A stretch of 64,000 bases of DNA from Bacillus sp. OxB-1 (GCF_000829195.1 NZ_AP013294.1:1623001-1687000); one strand, 5' to 3'. Shown: positions 8,676 through 16,928, numbered from the stretch's first letter. Numbers and translations are program-made. Notes: generated by a model not told the origin, from the letters alone.

Positions 8676-9225
8676 TCCAACGAATTCGTTGGGGTGTTCA
8701 ACGAATGGCGGGAGTTGTCCAACGAACTTGGGGTTTCCAACGAATGGGGTGTGTTGTCCAACCAAGGAGCGGAGTTGTCCAACCAATTCGCTGGGGCGTC
8801 CAACGAATGGCGGGAGATGTCCAACCAATCTGCCGAGATGTCCAACGAACTTGAGGTTTCCAACGAATGGGGAGTGTTGTCCAACCAAGGAGTGGAGCTG
8901 TCCAACGAACGGCGGGAGTTGTCCAACGAATTTGGGATTTCCAACGAACCGGGAGTGTTGTCCAACCAAGGCGCGGAGTTGTCCAACGAAGGCGCGGAGC
9001 TGTCCAACGAACTTGAGGTTTCCAACAAACCGGGAGTGTTGTCCAACGATGGCGCGGAGCTGTCCAACCAATTCGCTGGGGCGTCCAACGAATGTAGGGA
9101 GTTGTTCAACGAACTTGGGATTTCCAACGAATGGGGAGTGTTGTCCAACCAAGGAGTGGAGCTGTCCAACCAATTCGCTGGGGTGTCCAACGAATCTGCT
9201 AGGGTCTCCAACGAACCGGCGGGAG
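8676..9225 (+). repeat. Intergenic word array R2 (27 units of TCCAACGAA/TCCAACCAA)
   Basis: Twenty-seven copies of TCCAAC (two are TTCAAC) followed by GAA or CAA run from 8676 to 9207. Every interval is either 21 bp (21 cases) or 18 bp (5 cases). The 18-bp steps always follow the spacer type GAACTTGrGGTT or GAATTTGGGATT. The spacers come from a small vocabulary (GAATGGGGAGTGTTG, CAAGGAGTGGAGCTG, CAATTCGCTGGGGCG and others) that recurs in a loose order. All steps are multiples of three, so several frames stay open on both strands; read on the plus strand they give 7- and 6-residue repeats starting SNE or SNQ. No ribosome site supports translation. The array sits between the divergent btuF and NERD promoters. 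Confidence 0.95.
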
Positions 9226-9261
9226 ATGTCAAGCCAATAATATTTTCATTCCAAGGCATAT

Positions 9262-9290
9262 TGCAGATTTTGTCAGATTATGATATTCTA
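9262..9290 (+). promoter_or_regulatory. Candidate promoter of the NERD gene
   Basis: TTGCAG (9262-9267), a 17-bp spacer and TATTCT (9285-9290). Transcription would start close to 9297, only a few bases before the ATG at 9301. Confidence 0.45.
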
Positions 9291-9300
9291 AATAAAAAAC

Positions 9301-10329
9301 ATGGAATATTTAGATAAAGGAGAGGTTACCATACAGATTTATCGACAAAAACCGGAACTGATGTTGTCTCTACCCCGTTTACTTGCCCGCTTACATCCCA
9401 ACAATCCGATGCACAAAGAGATTCAAAATCAACTATATCGAATTGAAGCAGGCTATGCTGGGGAACAAAGAGTTGACAAGTATCTAGAGTCTATTGAATT
9501 CCCTACACCTGTCTCTATATTGACAGATGTTCATTTACCCATTGCTCCCAAATTCTCTATCCAAATCGACACCCTGATTCTTACCCCATCGTACGTCTAC
9601 ATTTTAGAAATCAAGAATATTGCAGGAACTCTTTCCTACATATCAAATCCACCCCACTTTGAATGCACATACCCTGATAAAACTCCTATCCTAATTGATT
9701 GTCCGCTTTTGCAACTAAATAATAACAAATATGGGCTGGATTTATGGCTGGAGCGCAATGGATTCTCAATTAGGTCAAGTGGATTGATTGTATTGGCCAA
9801 TCAGACATTGGTGAAGAATGTTCCGGATGACATGCCGATTCTGTATGCCAAGCATCTCCAGCAGTATTTCAGGACTTTGGCGGAAACGGAACCTAAACTG
9901 AGTTCTACGCAATACCAACGATTGGTGGAAGTATTAAATAACAATCAAAACAGATACAATCCCTACCCTTTAACCAAGCGTTACCAAATCCGATCAGAGG
10001 ATATCCAGAAAGGGGCATTATGTAAAGAATGCCTGAATGGGTTGCAGCGCATCAATCATGTTACTTGGATTTGCCCAGTTTGCAAAACAAAAGATAGAAA
10101 ACCATTCATCCATGGAATCCAAGACTGGTTCATGCTAATAAAAACTTCTATATCAAACGAAGAATGCCGGGATTTTTTAAAATTAAAGGATAAATTTGCG
10201 GCTCATTATGTTTTAAAATCGATGTCGCTCCACCGGAAAGGAAAATCTAAATCCACTATATACACTTGGGATTATAAAATTTCACCTACTGAAATAGAAC
10301 AGAAACGAAAACCCTCTCTCTACGATTGA
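9301..10329 (+). CDS. NERD-domain (nuclease-related) protein with a zinc ribbon
   Basis: This is a 342-residue cytoplasmic protein. A NERD domain covers roughly residues 50-170 (AGYAGEQRVDKYL, FSIQIDTLILTPSYVYILEIKN, with the D...ExK pattern of PD-(D/E)xK nucleases). A zinc-ribbon-like segment follows (CKECLNGL, then CPVC). Family members usually begin close to the segment RQKPELM, about ten residues after the ATG at 9301. That ATG has no ribosome site, while a strong AAGGAGAGG lies at 9317-9325, five bases before an ATA, so a non-standard start near 9331-9337 is possible. The TGA stop coincides with the left end of the IS1182-type remnant, so the C-terminus may have been altered. The cellular role is unknown; NERD proteins are suspected DNA-processing factors. 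Confidence 0.8.
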   Translation: MEYLDKGEVTIQIYRQKPELMLSLPRLLARLHPNNPMHKEIQNQLYRIEAGYAGEQRVDKYLESIEFPTPVSILTDVHLPIAPKFSIQIDTLILTPSYVYILEIKNIAGTLSYISNPPHFECTYPDKTPILIDCPLLQLNNNKYGLDLWLERNGFSIRSSGLIVLANQTLVKNVPDDMPILYAKHLQQYFRTLAETEPKLSSTQYQRLVEVLNNNQNRYNPYPLTKRYQIRSEDIQKGALCKECLNGLQRINHVTWICPVCKTKDRKPFIHGIQDWFMLIKTSISNEECRDFLKLKDKFAAHYVLKSMSLHRKGKSKSTIYTWDYKISPTEIEQKRKPSLYD

Positions 10330-10375
10330 GGCCACTGAAAAACTCACGTTTAATTTGCAAGGTACCCCGAAATCT

Positions 10376-10423
10376 AAAAAGACACCATCTCGTTCATTTT
10401 TTCGAACGAAATGGTGTCTTTTT
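10376..10423. terminator. Bidirectional terminator at the IS left end
   Basis: AAAAAGACACCAT and ATGGTGTCTTTTT flank an inner TCGTTC/GAACGA stem, giving a long hairpin with T runs on both strands. Confidence 0.85.
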
Positions 10424-10435
10424 CTTTGGTTTTTC

Positions 10436-11604
10436 TTACTTTGCTTCTTTCATTAAGGTTATGATTCGTTTGAGATTAACAGCGAAAATGGTCATGGCTC
10501 CCTGCATCTGCATGCCCAATAGACCCGTGGATGTGGCTACATCGTACCCGTGTCTTTGTTTTAATTCACTATTCTTCGCTTCGATCTTATAGCGGGATTT
10601 GGCTTTCATCTTAAACCCATCGCTATTTTGAAACGCTTCCTGCTCCTTGTGTTCTGTCGATTTTATCGAGATGGAATACGTTTTACTCTTGGCACCCTCT
10701 TTATAACAGCCCTCGCGGAGGGGACATACCTTACATTTTTCAATGTCAAAATAGTAAGTGTGCTTTTGGTTCTTTCCTTGGTTTTTCTTGCCTGTCCGCG
10801 CTTTGCGAATAGCCAAATGACCAGCTTTACACACATACATTACGGCATCCTTATTGAATTCAAATTCATCTTCTTTCGTGCGGCCACCATGTGTAATTTG
10901 GGGATTTAATTTCGATATCAATTCAAGCTCATTTTCTTTTGTGTAGAGGATATTATCTTTTTCCGAATAAGCGGTATCTCCGATTACCGTTTCAATCTCC
11001 ATACCCGTTTTTTGGCTTTTTTCAATCAATTCTTGTAGATATTTACCGTCGCTTTTTTCACCAGTCGTCACAATTGCGGCGGTAATGAGTCGCTCATCGC
11101 TCATTGCGATATGTGTTTTATAGCCGAAGAAAGAGGAGTCAGCCGTTTTATGACCGACACGTGCGTCTGGATCTGTTGAGTAATTAAGCTGTTCTGTATA
11201 ATCTTCGACTACTTCTTTTAACACATTTAATTTTTCCTGGACAGCTGGAATTCGGGCAATGTGAACTTCGCCTTCAACGACGGAGATGACCTTCCGACAG
11301 TAGGCAATTTCATCTGTCACTTCGTTAGAAGTGGTTTTAGGCGGGAATTTCTCTTTCATGGACTCATCGATTTGATAGACCGCTTTTCGTACATTTTTGG
11401 ATTTCTCCATTAAAAATTCCTTGGGTGACTTTTGGTTGTATCGAGATTTCGTATGCGTCGCGTCCACGATGATGGTTTTACTTTTGATCAGATTTTCTTC
11501 CAGTGCGATCTCAACTGTTTTATCAATAAGCATGTCTACTAAACCTGCATCTTGAAGACGCAATTTACGGAATTTCGTTAATGAACTTGGATTGATGATG
11601 TCTG
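10436..11604 (-). pseudogene. IS1182-family transposase, N-terminus missing
   Basis: The recognisable part has about 390 residues of a DDE transposase. The first Asp is in IIVDATHT, the second in VIGDTAYS, and the Glu in YKIEAKNSELKQRHG, with a Cys-rich CKVCPLREGC segment between. Coding similarity continues upstream of the TTG at 11563 (PSSLTKFRKLR) and then meets a stop codon near 11620. About 80-100 residues of a full-length enzyme are absent, so the element is probably immobile. Confidence 0.85.
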
Positions 11605-11685
11605 GAAGAGCGGGGCATCACGACGCTGGCCGATTTGCTGCGGCTGCGCAATGTCAAATCCCAGCAATCAATCGTATTGTTTTAG
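11599..11685 (+). pseudogene. 3' tail of an unidentified gene cut by the IS remnant
   Basis: A frame in the IS-distal flank encodes TTLADLLRLRNVKSQQSIVLF and ends in TAG at 11683. It has protein-like composition and a strong terminator starts 14 bp later. I read it as the last part of a plus-strand gene whose body was removed by the IS event. The family is not recognisable from so short a piece. Confidence 0.45.
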
Positions 11686-11698
11686 TTGACAATCAAGG

Positions 11699-11737
11699 AA
11701 AAAGGCCAGCAGGACGTTCCGCCATGCTGGCCTTTTT
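11699..11737 (+). terminator. Terminator after the gene tail
   Basis: AAAAAGGCCAGCA and TGCTGGCCTTTTT form a perfect stem with a 13-base loop. It can work on both strands. Confidence 0.9.
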
Positions 11738-11775
11738 GGTGTTCGGTAAGGCAGATTGTCTAAACGAAGGAGTTG

Positions 11776-11845
11776 TCCAACGAACTGGCTAAGTTGTCCA
11801 ACCATTGAGCCTAGGTCTCCAACCAATGCCAGAGCAATTCAACCA
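11776..11845 (+). repeat. Intergenic word array R3 (short copy of the R2 family)
   Basis: TCCAACGAA, TCCAACCAT, TCCAACCAA and a decayed TTCAACCAT start at 11776, 11797, 11818 and about 11838. The word is the same as in R2 and the pitch is 20-21 bp. It lies between the terminator at 11737 and the end of the convergent sigma gene. CCTAGGTC near 11811 and GACCTAGG near 11854 form an inverted pair around it. Confidence 0.75.
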
Positions 11846-11884
11846 TCTCCTGGACCTAGGCGATGAGCCTGGTTCAAATGGTTT

Positions 11885-12370
11885 TTACCTCACCATCTCT
11901 TTCCTCAGCTTCGTCAAGATCCGTTCCCTCCGTTTTTTCACACCGGCTACGGTGATGCCGATTCGGCTGGCGCATTCGGATTGGGGCAATTGATCGACGA
12001 ACAGCCAATGTAGGAGTTGGCGTTCTTCCAACTTCAATTGCCCGATCGTCTCAGCCAGAGCATCCGGCCAGGCTACTTGCGGCATCCGTATCTCTTCCAG
12101 AAGCAGCCCCAAATGTTCGTCCTCCATATTCACGATATTCCCTGCAAAGCGGTTTTCCTTTTTCATTTCATCCAGCATGGCGCCCCGGATGCTGCGGTAT
12201 GCATACGGGGTGAAGTCCCCTTTATCGCTGTCGAAGCGGGTCCATGCTTGCCAAAGCGCAATCCTTCCTGCTTGCCTGAACTCCTCAAAATCACGGTAAA
12301 TATTCAATTGACGGATCACAGCGGAAATCATCGGTTCATATTGGTCTAGCAAATGCTCGAAATTTGACAA
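11885..12370 (-). CDS. Small sigma-70 family RNA polymerase sigma factor
   Basis: This is a 161-residue protein with region 2 (EEFRQAGRIALWQAWTRFD, then FTPYAYRSIRGAMLDEMKKE) and a region 4 helix-turn-helix near the C-terminus (LPQSECASRIGITVAGVKKR). Regions 1.1 and 3 are missing, so it is ECF- or competence-sigma sized. The TTG at 12370 follows GGAAAGG by eight bases. The frame is open further upstream without a ribosome site, and those residues do not look sigma-like. Its regulon cannot be told from the sequence. No anti-sigma gene is adjacent. Confidence 0.82.
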   Translation of the reverse strand: MSNFEHLLDQYEPMISAVIRQLNIYRDFEEFRQAGRIALWQAWTRFDSDKGDFTPYAYRSIRGAMLDEMKKENRFAGNIVNMEDEHLGLLLEEIRMPQVAWPDALAETIGQLKLEERQLLHWLFVDQLPQSECASRIGITVAGVKKRRERILTKLRKEMVR

Positions 12371-12557
12371 GGTAGCGACCTTTCCGACCGTGCACGATGC
12401 TTGGTATTCCCGGGTGTTTCCATCGTATTCGATTCGGAAGGGCGTAGCGAAAAGGCGTATTGTCGGAATTGGGGATGGACGGTGAAGTTTGATTAAGGGA
12501 GAATGTACTAGCACTTCTACCAAATATTCAACTATTCATAATTTTTATATAACTCTC

Positions 12558-12593
12558 AAAAAACCTCCCAAGCACGAAAAGTGGCTTGGGAGG
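12558..12593 (-). terminator. Terminator of the glucosaminidase gene
   Basis: On the minus strand, CCTCCCAAGC and GCTTGGGAGG form a perfect stem followed by TTTTTT. Confidence 0.93.
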
Positions 12594-12599
12594 ATGCTT

Positions 12600-14291
12600 T
12601 TACTTGATCACGGGAAGCTTGTACACATAGCTGCCGTGTACATACAACTCATTGTACTGCGTGGAATCGGAGCGGACTTTGAACCAAGGGCTATCCGGCA
12701 GCATGTCGTCGAGAAGAATTAACGGCATTCCCGATTTCGCATAAGTGTAGGCGATCGGGTGGTTCGTTCCAGGGCCGTTCCGCACGTTCAGCCCCGTCGT
12801 ATTTGTCAATCCAAGCTTGTAGGCGTTCGCAGCTTCTTTACTGCCCATCGCCCGGTCGATGCGGTACAGATGGCCCGCCGCTTTCGCTCCCCAGTAAGGA
12901 TCGGAGGCATATTTGACGTTCATCCCGATTGCTTTATTCCCCAAAACGGCTCCGTATGCGTAAGCTCCATTTGGAGGAAGATAGTTTTTATTCCAAAAGG
13001 CGGTGATGAGCTCTTCGATATTCTGTTCCACCGAGTCGAAGTATTTGGCCGCGGGATTGTCGTCCGTCACATAGAGGCCGAACAGATTATTGTATTGCTG
13101 CGCCCGGTCGCTCAACCCATATGTGCTCTCATGCTGCGCCAAGGCGAGAATATGAAGCGCATTGACATGGTGTTCCGCCTCGGCTTTTTTTAATATGGAG
13201 CCGATGCCGAGCAGCTTGCTTTTGACGGAGGCATTTCGATACGTCGGGTTATTCGGATTTTGCGCCTCGAGTTGGTTCAGCTGCGCAACGATATAAGCAT
13301 CGATTTCTTCCGATGTATACGGAGTGACGCTGCGGATCGGCAAGTACTGGAAGTATTGATAAGCGACTCCGGCATTCTGACCATTTGCCGCGGTGAAGTG
13401 GCTGCCATCCGCACTGTAATACCGTTCACCGGCCCGCATGAAAGAAGGAGCGGCGCCCGCATTGTATGTAGCAAACTTCTTCGTGCCATGTGAATAGATG
13501 GAATGATAGAGCGCGTCACCTGACCGGTAATAATAGGAACGATCCCTGACAGCCTGTTGAGGAATCAATTCACTGTTCTCGTGTTTAATGAAGCGCGGAA
13601 TGCCCGCCACATTCACTTCTACATATGCGTCTGTTGAGTCAATGTAAATCAGTTCGGTATCAGCGGGTATATACGTTTCTTGCCGCTTGAGCTGCTTGTC
13701 CGTGTAAATAATCGTCAAGGAGCTTTGGGATGTTGGTTTTGTTGTGACAAGACCGCCCGGCATCTTGATGACTTTTCCAGCCTGAAGGATCGCTTGATTT
13801 GCCCCTAAGGCTGCGACGGCGGCATCATAGTTTGGATAGGTCCGGATGACAGACAGGCTGCCATCGGGTTGGATGGTCGCCACGTCGTAAGGTGGTGGGG
13901 CGACAATCGTGAAACGTTTCTGAATTAGTCCGGATAAAAACTTACCGTTTTCTCCCCGGACAGCCGACGTGATATGTAAGGTGTACGTTGCTGAATGGGC
14001 ATAGCCCCCGGCTGGCGGTGCTACAGTGACTTGCGTCTTATCATTGGAAACTGTTAGCGCGCCACTCTGTTTTACACCCGAAGCATCGGTCACATAAATC
14101 GTATTAAGATTAACCGTTGCCGCATCGACAGGGCTATTGAACGTGATTGTCCAAGTTTTATCGGTCGGCACATCGAAAGTCTCATCTGTGATGGCAGCTT
14201 GTCCGGTCGGTGGAGCGATGAATAAAAGAATTGTGCAAAGGAATGCAAATAGGATACTAGGAAACTTATTTTTAATATGTAGAGTTCGCAT
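12600..14291 (-). CDS. Secreted cell-wall beta-N-acetylglucosaminidase with Ig-like and SH3 domains
   Basis: This 563-residue exported protein has a signal peptide ending near GQAA, then an SbsA-type Ig-like domain (residues about 35-130, TWTITFNSPVDAATVN) and a central region shared with the partial gene at the right edge of the window. A GH73-type glucosaminidase domain follows (LALAQHESTYGLSDRAQQYN, then NNLFGL and NVKYASDPYWGAKAAGH). The C-terminal bacterial SH3 domain reads TTGLNVRNGPGTN. The catalytic Glu is expected in QHESTYG. It would cleave peptidoglycan glycan strands during growth or separation. ATG with GGAGG nine bases upstream fixes the start, and a clear promoter precedes it. 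Confidence 0.9.
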   Translation of the reverse strand: MRTLHIKNKFPSILFAFLCTILLFIAPPTGQAAITDETFDVPTDKTWTITFNSPVDAATVNLNTIYVTDASGVKQSGALTVSNDKTQVTVAPPAGGYAHSATYTLHITSAVRGENGKFLSGLIQKRFTIVAPPPYDVATIQPDGSLSVIRTYPNYDAAVAALGANQAILQAGKVIKMPGGLVTTKPTSQSSLTIIYTDKQLKRQETYIPADTELIYIDSTDAYVEVNVAGIPRFIKHENSELIPQQAVRDRSYYYRSGDALYHSIYSHGTKKFATYNAGAAPSFMRAGERYYSADGSHFTAANGQNAGVAYQYFQYLPIRSVTPYTSEEIDAYIVAQLNQLEAQNPNNPTYRNASVKSKLLGIGSILKKAEAEHHVNALHILALAQHESTYGLSDRAQQYNNLFGLYVTDDNPAAKYFDSVEQNIEELITAFWNKNYLPPNGAYAYGAVLGNKAIGMNVKYASDPYWGAKAAGHLYRIDRAMGSKEAANAYKLGLTNTTGLNVRNGPGTNHPIAYTYAKSGMPLILLDDMLPDSPWFKVRSDSTQYNELYVHGSYVYKLPVIK

Positions 14292-14315
14292 TGGTAGTCT
14301 ACCTCCTTTGGGGTG

Positions 14316-14343
14316 ATTATAGCATAGGAAGCTAGAAAGCCAA
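14316..14343 (-). promoter_or_regulatory. Promoter of the glucosaminidase gene
   Basis: On the minus strand, TTGGCT, a 16-bp spacer and TATAAT, with an extended -10 TG. Confidence 0.75.
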
Positions 14344-14457
14344 TGGCATAATTGAACTGGGAAATGTTTGTTTGTTCTTGCTTAGGAAATTATAAAATTT
14401 TGACCTGTGGATAACTGTTCGATAAAATGTTCGTATACTCGAAGGGACTGAGACGCG

Positions 14458-15696
14458 ATGAGAGGGACTAGTGGAGTCATCAAAAGAATACTGAAAGACC
14501 ATTTCGATGGGTTTTGGCAAATGCACTCTACCTTGTTTCCAGAAGCTTATCGAGAGGATATAAAAGAAACCGTCCTGAAAACAATCCGTTGTGGATCCTC
14601 GGATGTCGGATATGCGAGATATGAATGTCTGGGTTGTGAAGGGAATCCATCTCCTGTCATTGTCTGTTTCACATGCAAGAGCCGCTTTTGTAATAAGTGT
14701 GGAAAGAAATATACGGATGACTGGTCCACCAAACAGCAGGACTTAATCTTTAATGTGCCGCATCGCCACATGGTATTCACCATTCCCGAGGAACTTCGGA
14801 ATATCTTTTTCCACGACCGCAAAAAATTGAATGAGTTGAGTAGACAGGTAGCCGGGGTCTTCCAATTCTATTATCGTCGTAAAAGCAGGAAGCGCAACCT
14901 ACAAGCCGGGGTGATCACGGTCATCCATACGTTCGGAAGGGATCTGAAGTTCAATCCACATATACATGCCCTAGTGACGGAAGGGGCGATTGATAATCGG
15001 AATGAATGGTGTTCAAGTGATTTCATTCCCTATGAATTCTTACGGAAATCCTGGCAAAAGGTGCTACTCGATTTAATGAAGAAGTGGTTTCCCGATCACC
15101 CAAAGGCCCAGGAATTAATCAATGATTTATATAGGCGATATCCGAAAGGATTCTATGTGAACGCAGAACAGAAAATGAAGGATGCCAAAGGGGCAGCCAA
15201 ATACATAGGCAGATACTTGGCGAGACCGGCCATCGCCGAATATCGCATTGTCGGATACGATGGGAAGGAAGTCGAGTTCTGGTATGAAGATCATAAAACA
15301 GGGAAACGGGTGGACGTGAAGCAGTCGGTCTATCGATTCCTGTTCAATATTTTACAGCACATCCCACCAAAACACTTCAGAATGGTGGGCCGTTTTGGGT
15401 TGTATAGCAGAAGATCGTATCAGAAGGCAAATCAAATTCTAAGCCTTTATGCCTTCATGCGGACAAAACAACTTTCCATGCTTTTGGAAAGAAGGAAAAA
15501 GAGAAAAACATATCGGGAACGGATGAGAGAGGCTTTTGATCAGGATCCGTTTATTTGCCCGTGTTGCCATCGGGAGATGGACTTGGTGGAGATTTGGCAT
15601 GCTGATTATGGAATCCTGTATCATTATATGGAGGGCATGAAAATTATTAAAAGATGGGAGAAGTCGGAGGATGCCAACAGACGAAGAGCTGGATGA
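14458..15696 (+). CDS. IS91-family rolling-circle transposase
   Basis: This 412-residue protein has an N-terminal zinc-binding region (CLGC, CFTCKSRFCNKCG, residues 57-81). The HUH metal motif sits in KFNPHIHALVTEG (His168, His170). The nicking tyrosine region KYIGRYLARPAIA holds Tyr249 and Tyr253. A C-terminal CPCC segment follows. This order defines IS91/IS801-type transposases, which mobilise single strands by rolling circle. It looks intact, so the element may be active. Confidence 0.92.
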   Translation: MRGTSGVIKRILKDHFDGFWQMHSTLFPEAYREDIKETVLKTIRCGSSDVGYARYECLGCEGNPSPVIVCFTCKSRFCNKCGKKYTDDWSTKQQDLIFNVPHRHMVFTIPEELRNIFFHDRKKLNELSRQVAGVFQFYYRRKSRKRNLQAGVITVIHTFGRDLKFNPHIHALVTEGAIDNRNEWCSSDFIPYEFLRKSWQKVLLDLMKKWFPDHPKAQELINDLYRRYPKGFYVNAEQKMKDAKGAAKYIGRYLARPAIAEYRIVGYDGKEVEFWYEDHKTGKRVDVKQSVYRFLFNILQHIPPKHFRMVGRFGLYSRRSYQKANQILSLYAFMRTKQLSMLLERRKKRKTYRERMREAFDQDPFICPCCHREMDLVEIWHADYGILYHYMEGMKIIKRWEKSEDANRRRAG

Positions 15697-15958
15697 ACTG
15701 AATCGGGCATTTTTACAATCATTAGAAGAGGATGACCCGTTCGGATTGAACGAAAAAATAAGTACGATTGAATTTAAGTGTCGGGATTGTCAGGAATTAG
15801 ATGACGTTCCCGATTTTGTAGTGGCAGACTTTCAGGTCGACTTAAAACAGAACGAAGAAGTCGAGATTGAATGTCCTTTTTGTGGTGGGACCATGCATAG
15901 AGCGAAAAAAATCCCAAGTGAATCGATTTCACCTGGGACGGGGACAGAGGCGCTTTAG
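15671..15958 (+). CDS. Small zinc-ribbon protein of the IS91 element
   Basis: This 95-residue acidic protein has CxxC pairs (CRDC and CPFC) typical of a zinc ribbon. It overlaps the transposase end by 26 bp and lies inside the element before the right-end hairpin, so it travels with it. Its function is unknown; it may assist DNA binding. GGGAG upstream supports the ATG. Confidence 0.65.
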   Translation: MPTDEELDELNRAFLQSLEEDDPFGLNEKISTIEFKCRDCQELDDVPDFVVADFQVDLKQNEEVEIECPFCGGTMHRAKKIPSESISPGTGTEAL

Positions 15959-15979
15959 CGCTTTTGTTCCTTCTAACCA

Positions 15980-16020
15980 CAACACCGCCCCCCACAACGG
16001 AAAGGCGGTGTTGTTTCATT
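15980..16020. terminator. Hairpin terminator between the IS91 element and the convergent gene
   Basis: CAACACCGCC and GGCGGTGTTG form a perfect 10-bp stem with a 14-base loop. It probably ended the minus-strand gene before the IS inserted next to it. Confidence 0.7.
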
Positions 16021-16784
16021 TACAGTCCAATCCGCAAGCCGTGGAGGAATTCCCCAAAAGCGGAGTCGGCTACAATCGTCGTCAAGAGCAGAAGCAAGAT
16101 TGAGAACATGGCGACATACAACAAGGTGCCATAAAGCGGATCGAGGCCTGCCGGTTTCTCCGTTAACAGGGTGCTGACCAGGTGGAGTGGCAGGATGAAG
16201 ATAGCCAGCGACATCGTGATAGTAAGCGCCACGACCCCGAACGTAAAGGAATTCATCAAGATGAATAAGAGTGACGCGGCAGCAGATATAAGAAGAAAAG
16301 ATAAATGAGCGCCGTATAGGCTGACAATCGATTTCAACGTCAGTGCTGGCCCGAAAAAATGATTGATGGTATATAGGGAAATGAGGACGAGGGCGATGAA
16401 ACCCAGTATGAAAGCCATCTGGCTGGCCAGGGCGGTTAGAAAAGCGCCGCCTTCATGGCTCCAAGAGACATTCCGGATCAGCGTATACATCGCTCCCGCA
16501 ATCAGCATGCTGAACAGGATGATGCTGATCAATGCGTTGGGGAACCCTGTTTGCTCATCTTCTAGAGGACGGGATGGATTTTTTAATTGCCGCATAAAAT
16601 AGGTGCCGTACATTTTCGACTGGGCTTTCAGCTTCTCCATATGGATACTCGGTTCAGCCGGTGTAGGGGCGACGGCTGCTCTTTGATTCCGGTGCATGGG
16701 AGGAGGGACCTCCTCGAATCCTGTTCCACACATTCCGCAAAACCTGCCCGTCTCTTGCGAGTGTCCGCAATGGATGCAAATCAA
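16020..16784 (-). CDS. Zinc-ribbon membrane protein, function unknown
   Basis: This is a 254-residue protein that begins with a zinc ribbon (CIHCGHSQETGRFCGMCG), continues with a hydrophilic linker of about 80 residues, and then has about five hydrophobic segments resembling YIP1-like membrane domains. The TTG at 16784 follows GGAAGGAG by seven bases, and the zinc ribbon begins immediately after. It is divergent from the S41 protease gene. The role is unknown. Confidence 0.75.
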   Translation of the reverse strand: MICIHCGHSQETGRFCGMCGTGFEEVPPPMHRNQRAAVAPTPAEPSIHMEKLKAQSKMYGTYFMRQLKNPSRPLEDEQTGFPNALISIILFSMLIAGAMYTLIRNVSWSHEGGAFLTALASQMAFILGFIALVLISLYTINHFFGPALTLKSIVSLYGAHLSFLLISAAASLLFILMNSFTFGVVALTITMSLAIFILPLHLVSTLLTEKPAGLDPLYGTLLYVAMFSILLLLLTTIVADSAFGEFLHGLRIGL

Positions 16785-16888
16785 GTTGAATCTCCTTCCG
16801 GTTGTTTTTTTCCATGACAAGTTACCGCTTCCGCTTGGTCCCACCTGGACATTTTTTATTCTCCAGAGGCGTCCGAATTGTTCCGATA

Positions 16889-16897
16889 TGCTACAAT
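16889..16897 (+). promoter_or_regulatory. Extended -10 promoter of the S41 protease gene
   Basis: TGCTACAAT lies 32 bp before the start codon. No good -35 is seen, which fits an extended -10 promoter. Confidence 0.5.
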
Positions 16898-16928
16898 AAT
16901 AGCAATCTAGCCGAAGGAAGGTAGTCTG

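Larger units (their letters stand above)
10327..11604 (-). mobile_element. IS1182-family insertion sequence remnant
   Basis: The left end appears to be GAGGCCACTGAAAAACTC, starting at the NERD stop codon. Next come an inverted repeat/terminator and the transposase gene on the minus strand. The right end is missing: the transposase frame breaks into unrelated sequence near 11604, where the tail of another gene begins. The boundaries are inferred from where recognisable coding sequence stops. Confidence 0.7.
14400..15965 (+). mobile_element. IS91-family insertion element
   Basis: It contains a Y1/HUH transposase and a small accessory gene. The right end carries a hairpin at 15912-15938 (TCCCAaGTGAA with TTCACcTGGGA), the expected place of the replication origin oriIS, followed by a second small stem. 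GTTC follows directly at 15966-15969; IS91 elements insert beside such tetramers. No terminal inverted repeats are seen, as expected. The left end cannot be fixed and lies between 14344 and 14457. Confidence 0.75.

Noticed and set aside
8676..9225. Array R2 as a CRISPR array
   Set aside because: The repeat is only 9 bp, spacers are 9-12 bp and recur, and no cas genes are nearby.
8648..9317. Open frames of 183-216 codons on both strands over array R2
   Set aside because: They are open only because the repeat steps are multiples of three. No ribosome site or promoter fits, and several frames are open at once on both strands.
14405..14413. DnaA box TGTGGATAA near the IS91 left end
   Set aside because: A single box without neighbours in mobile DNA is likely chance.
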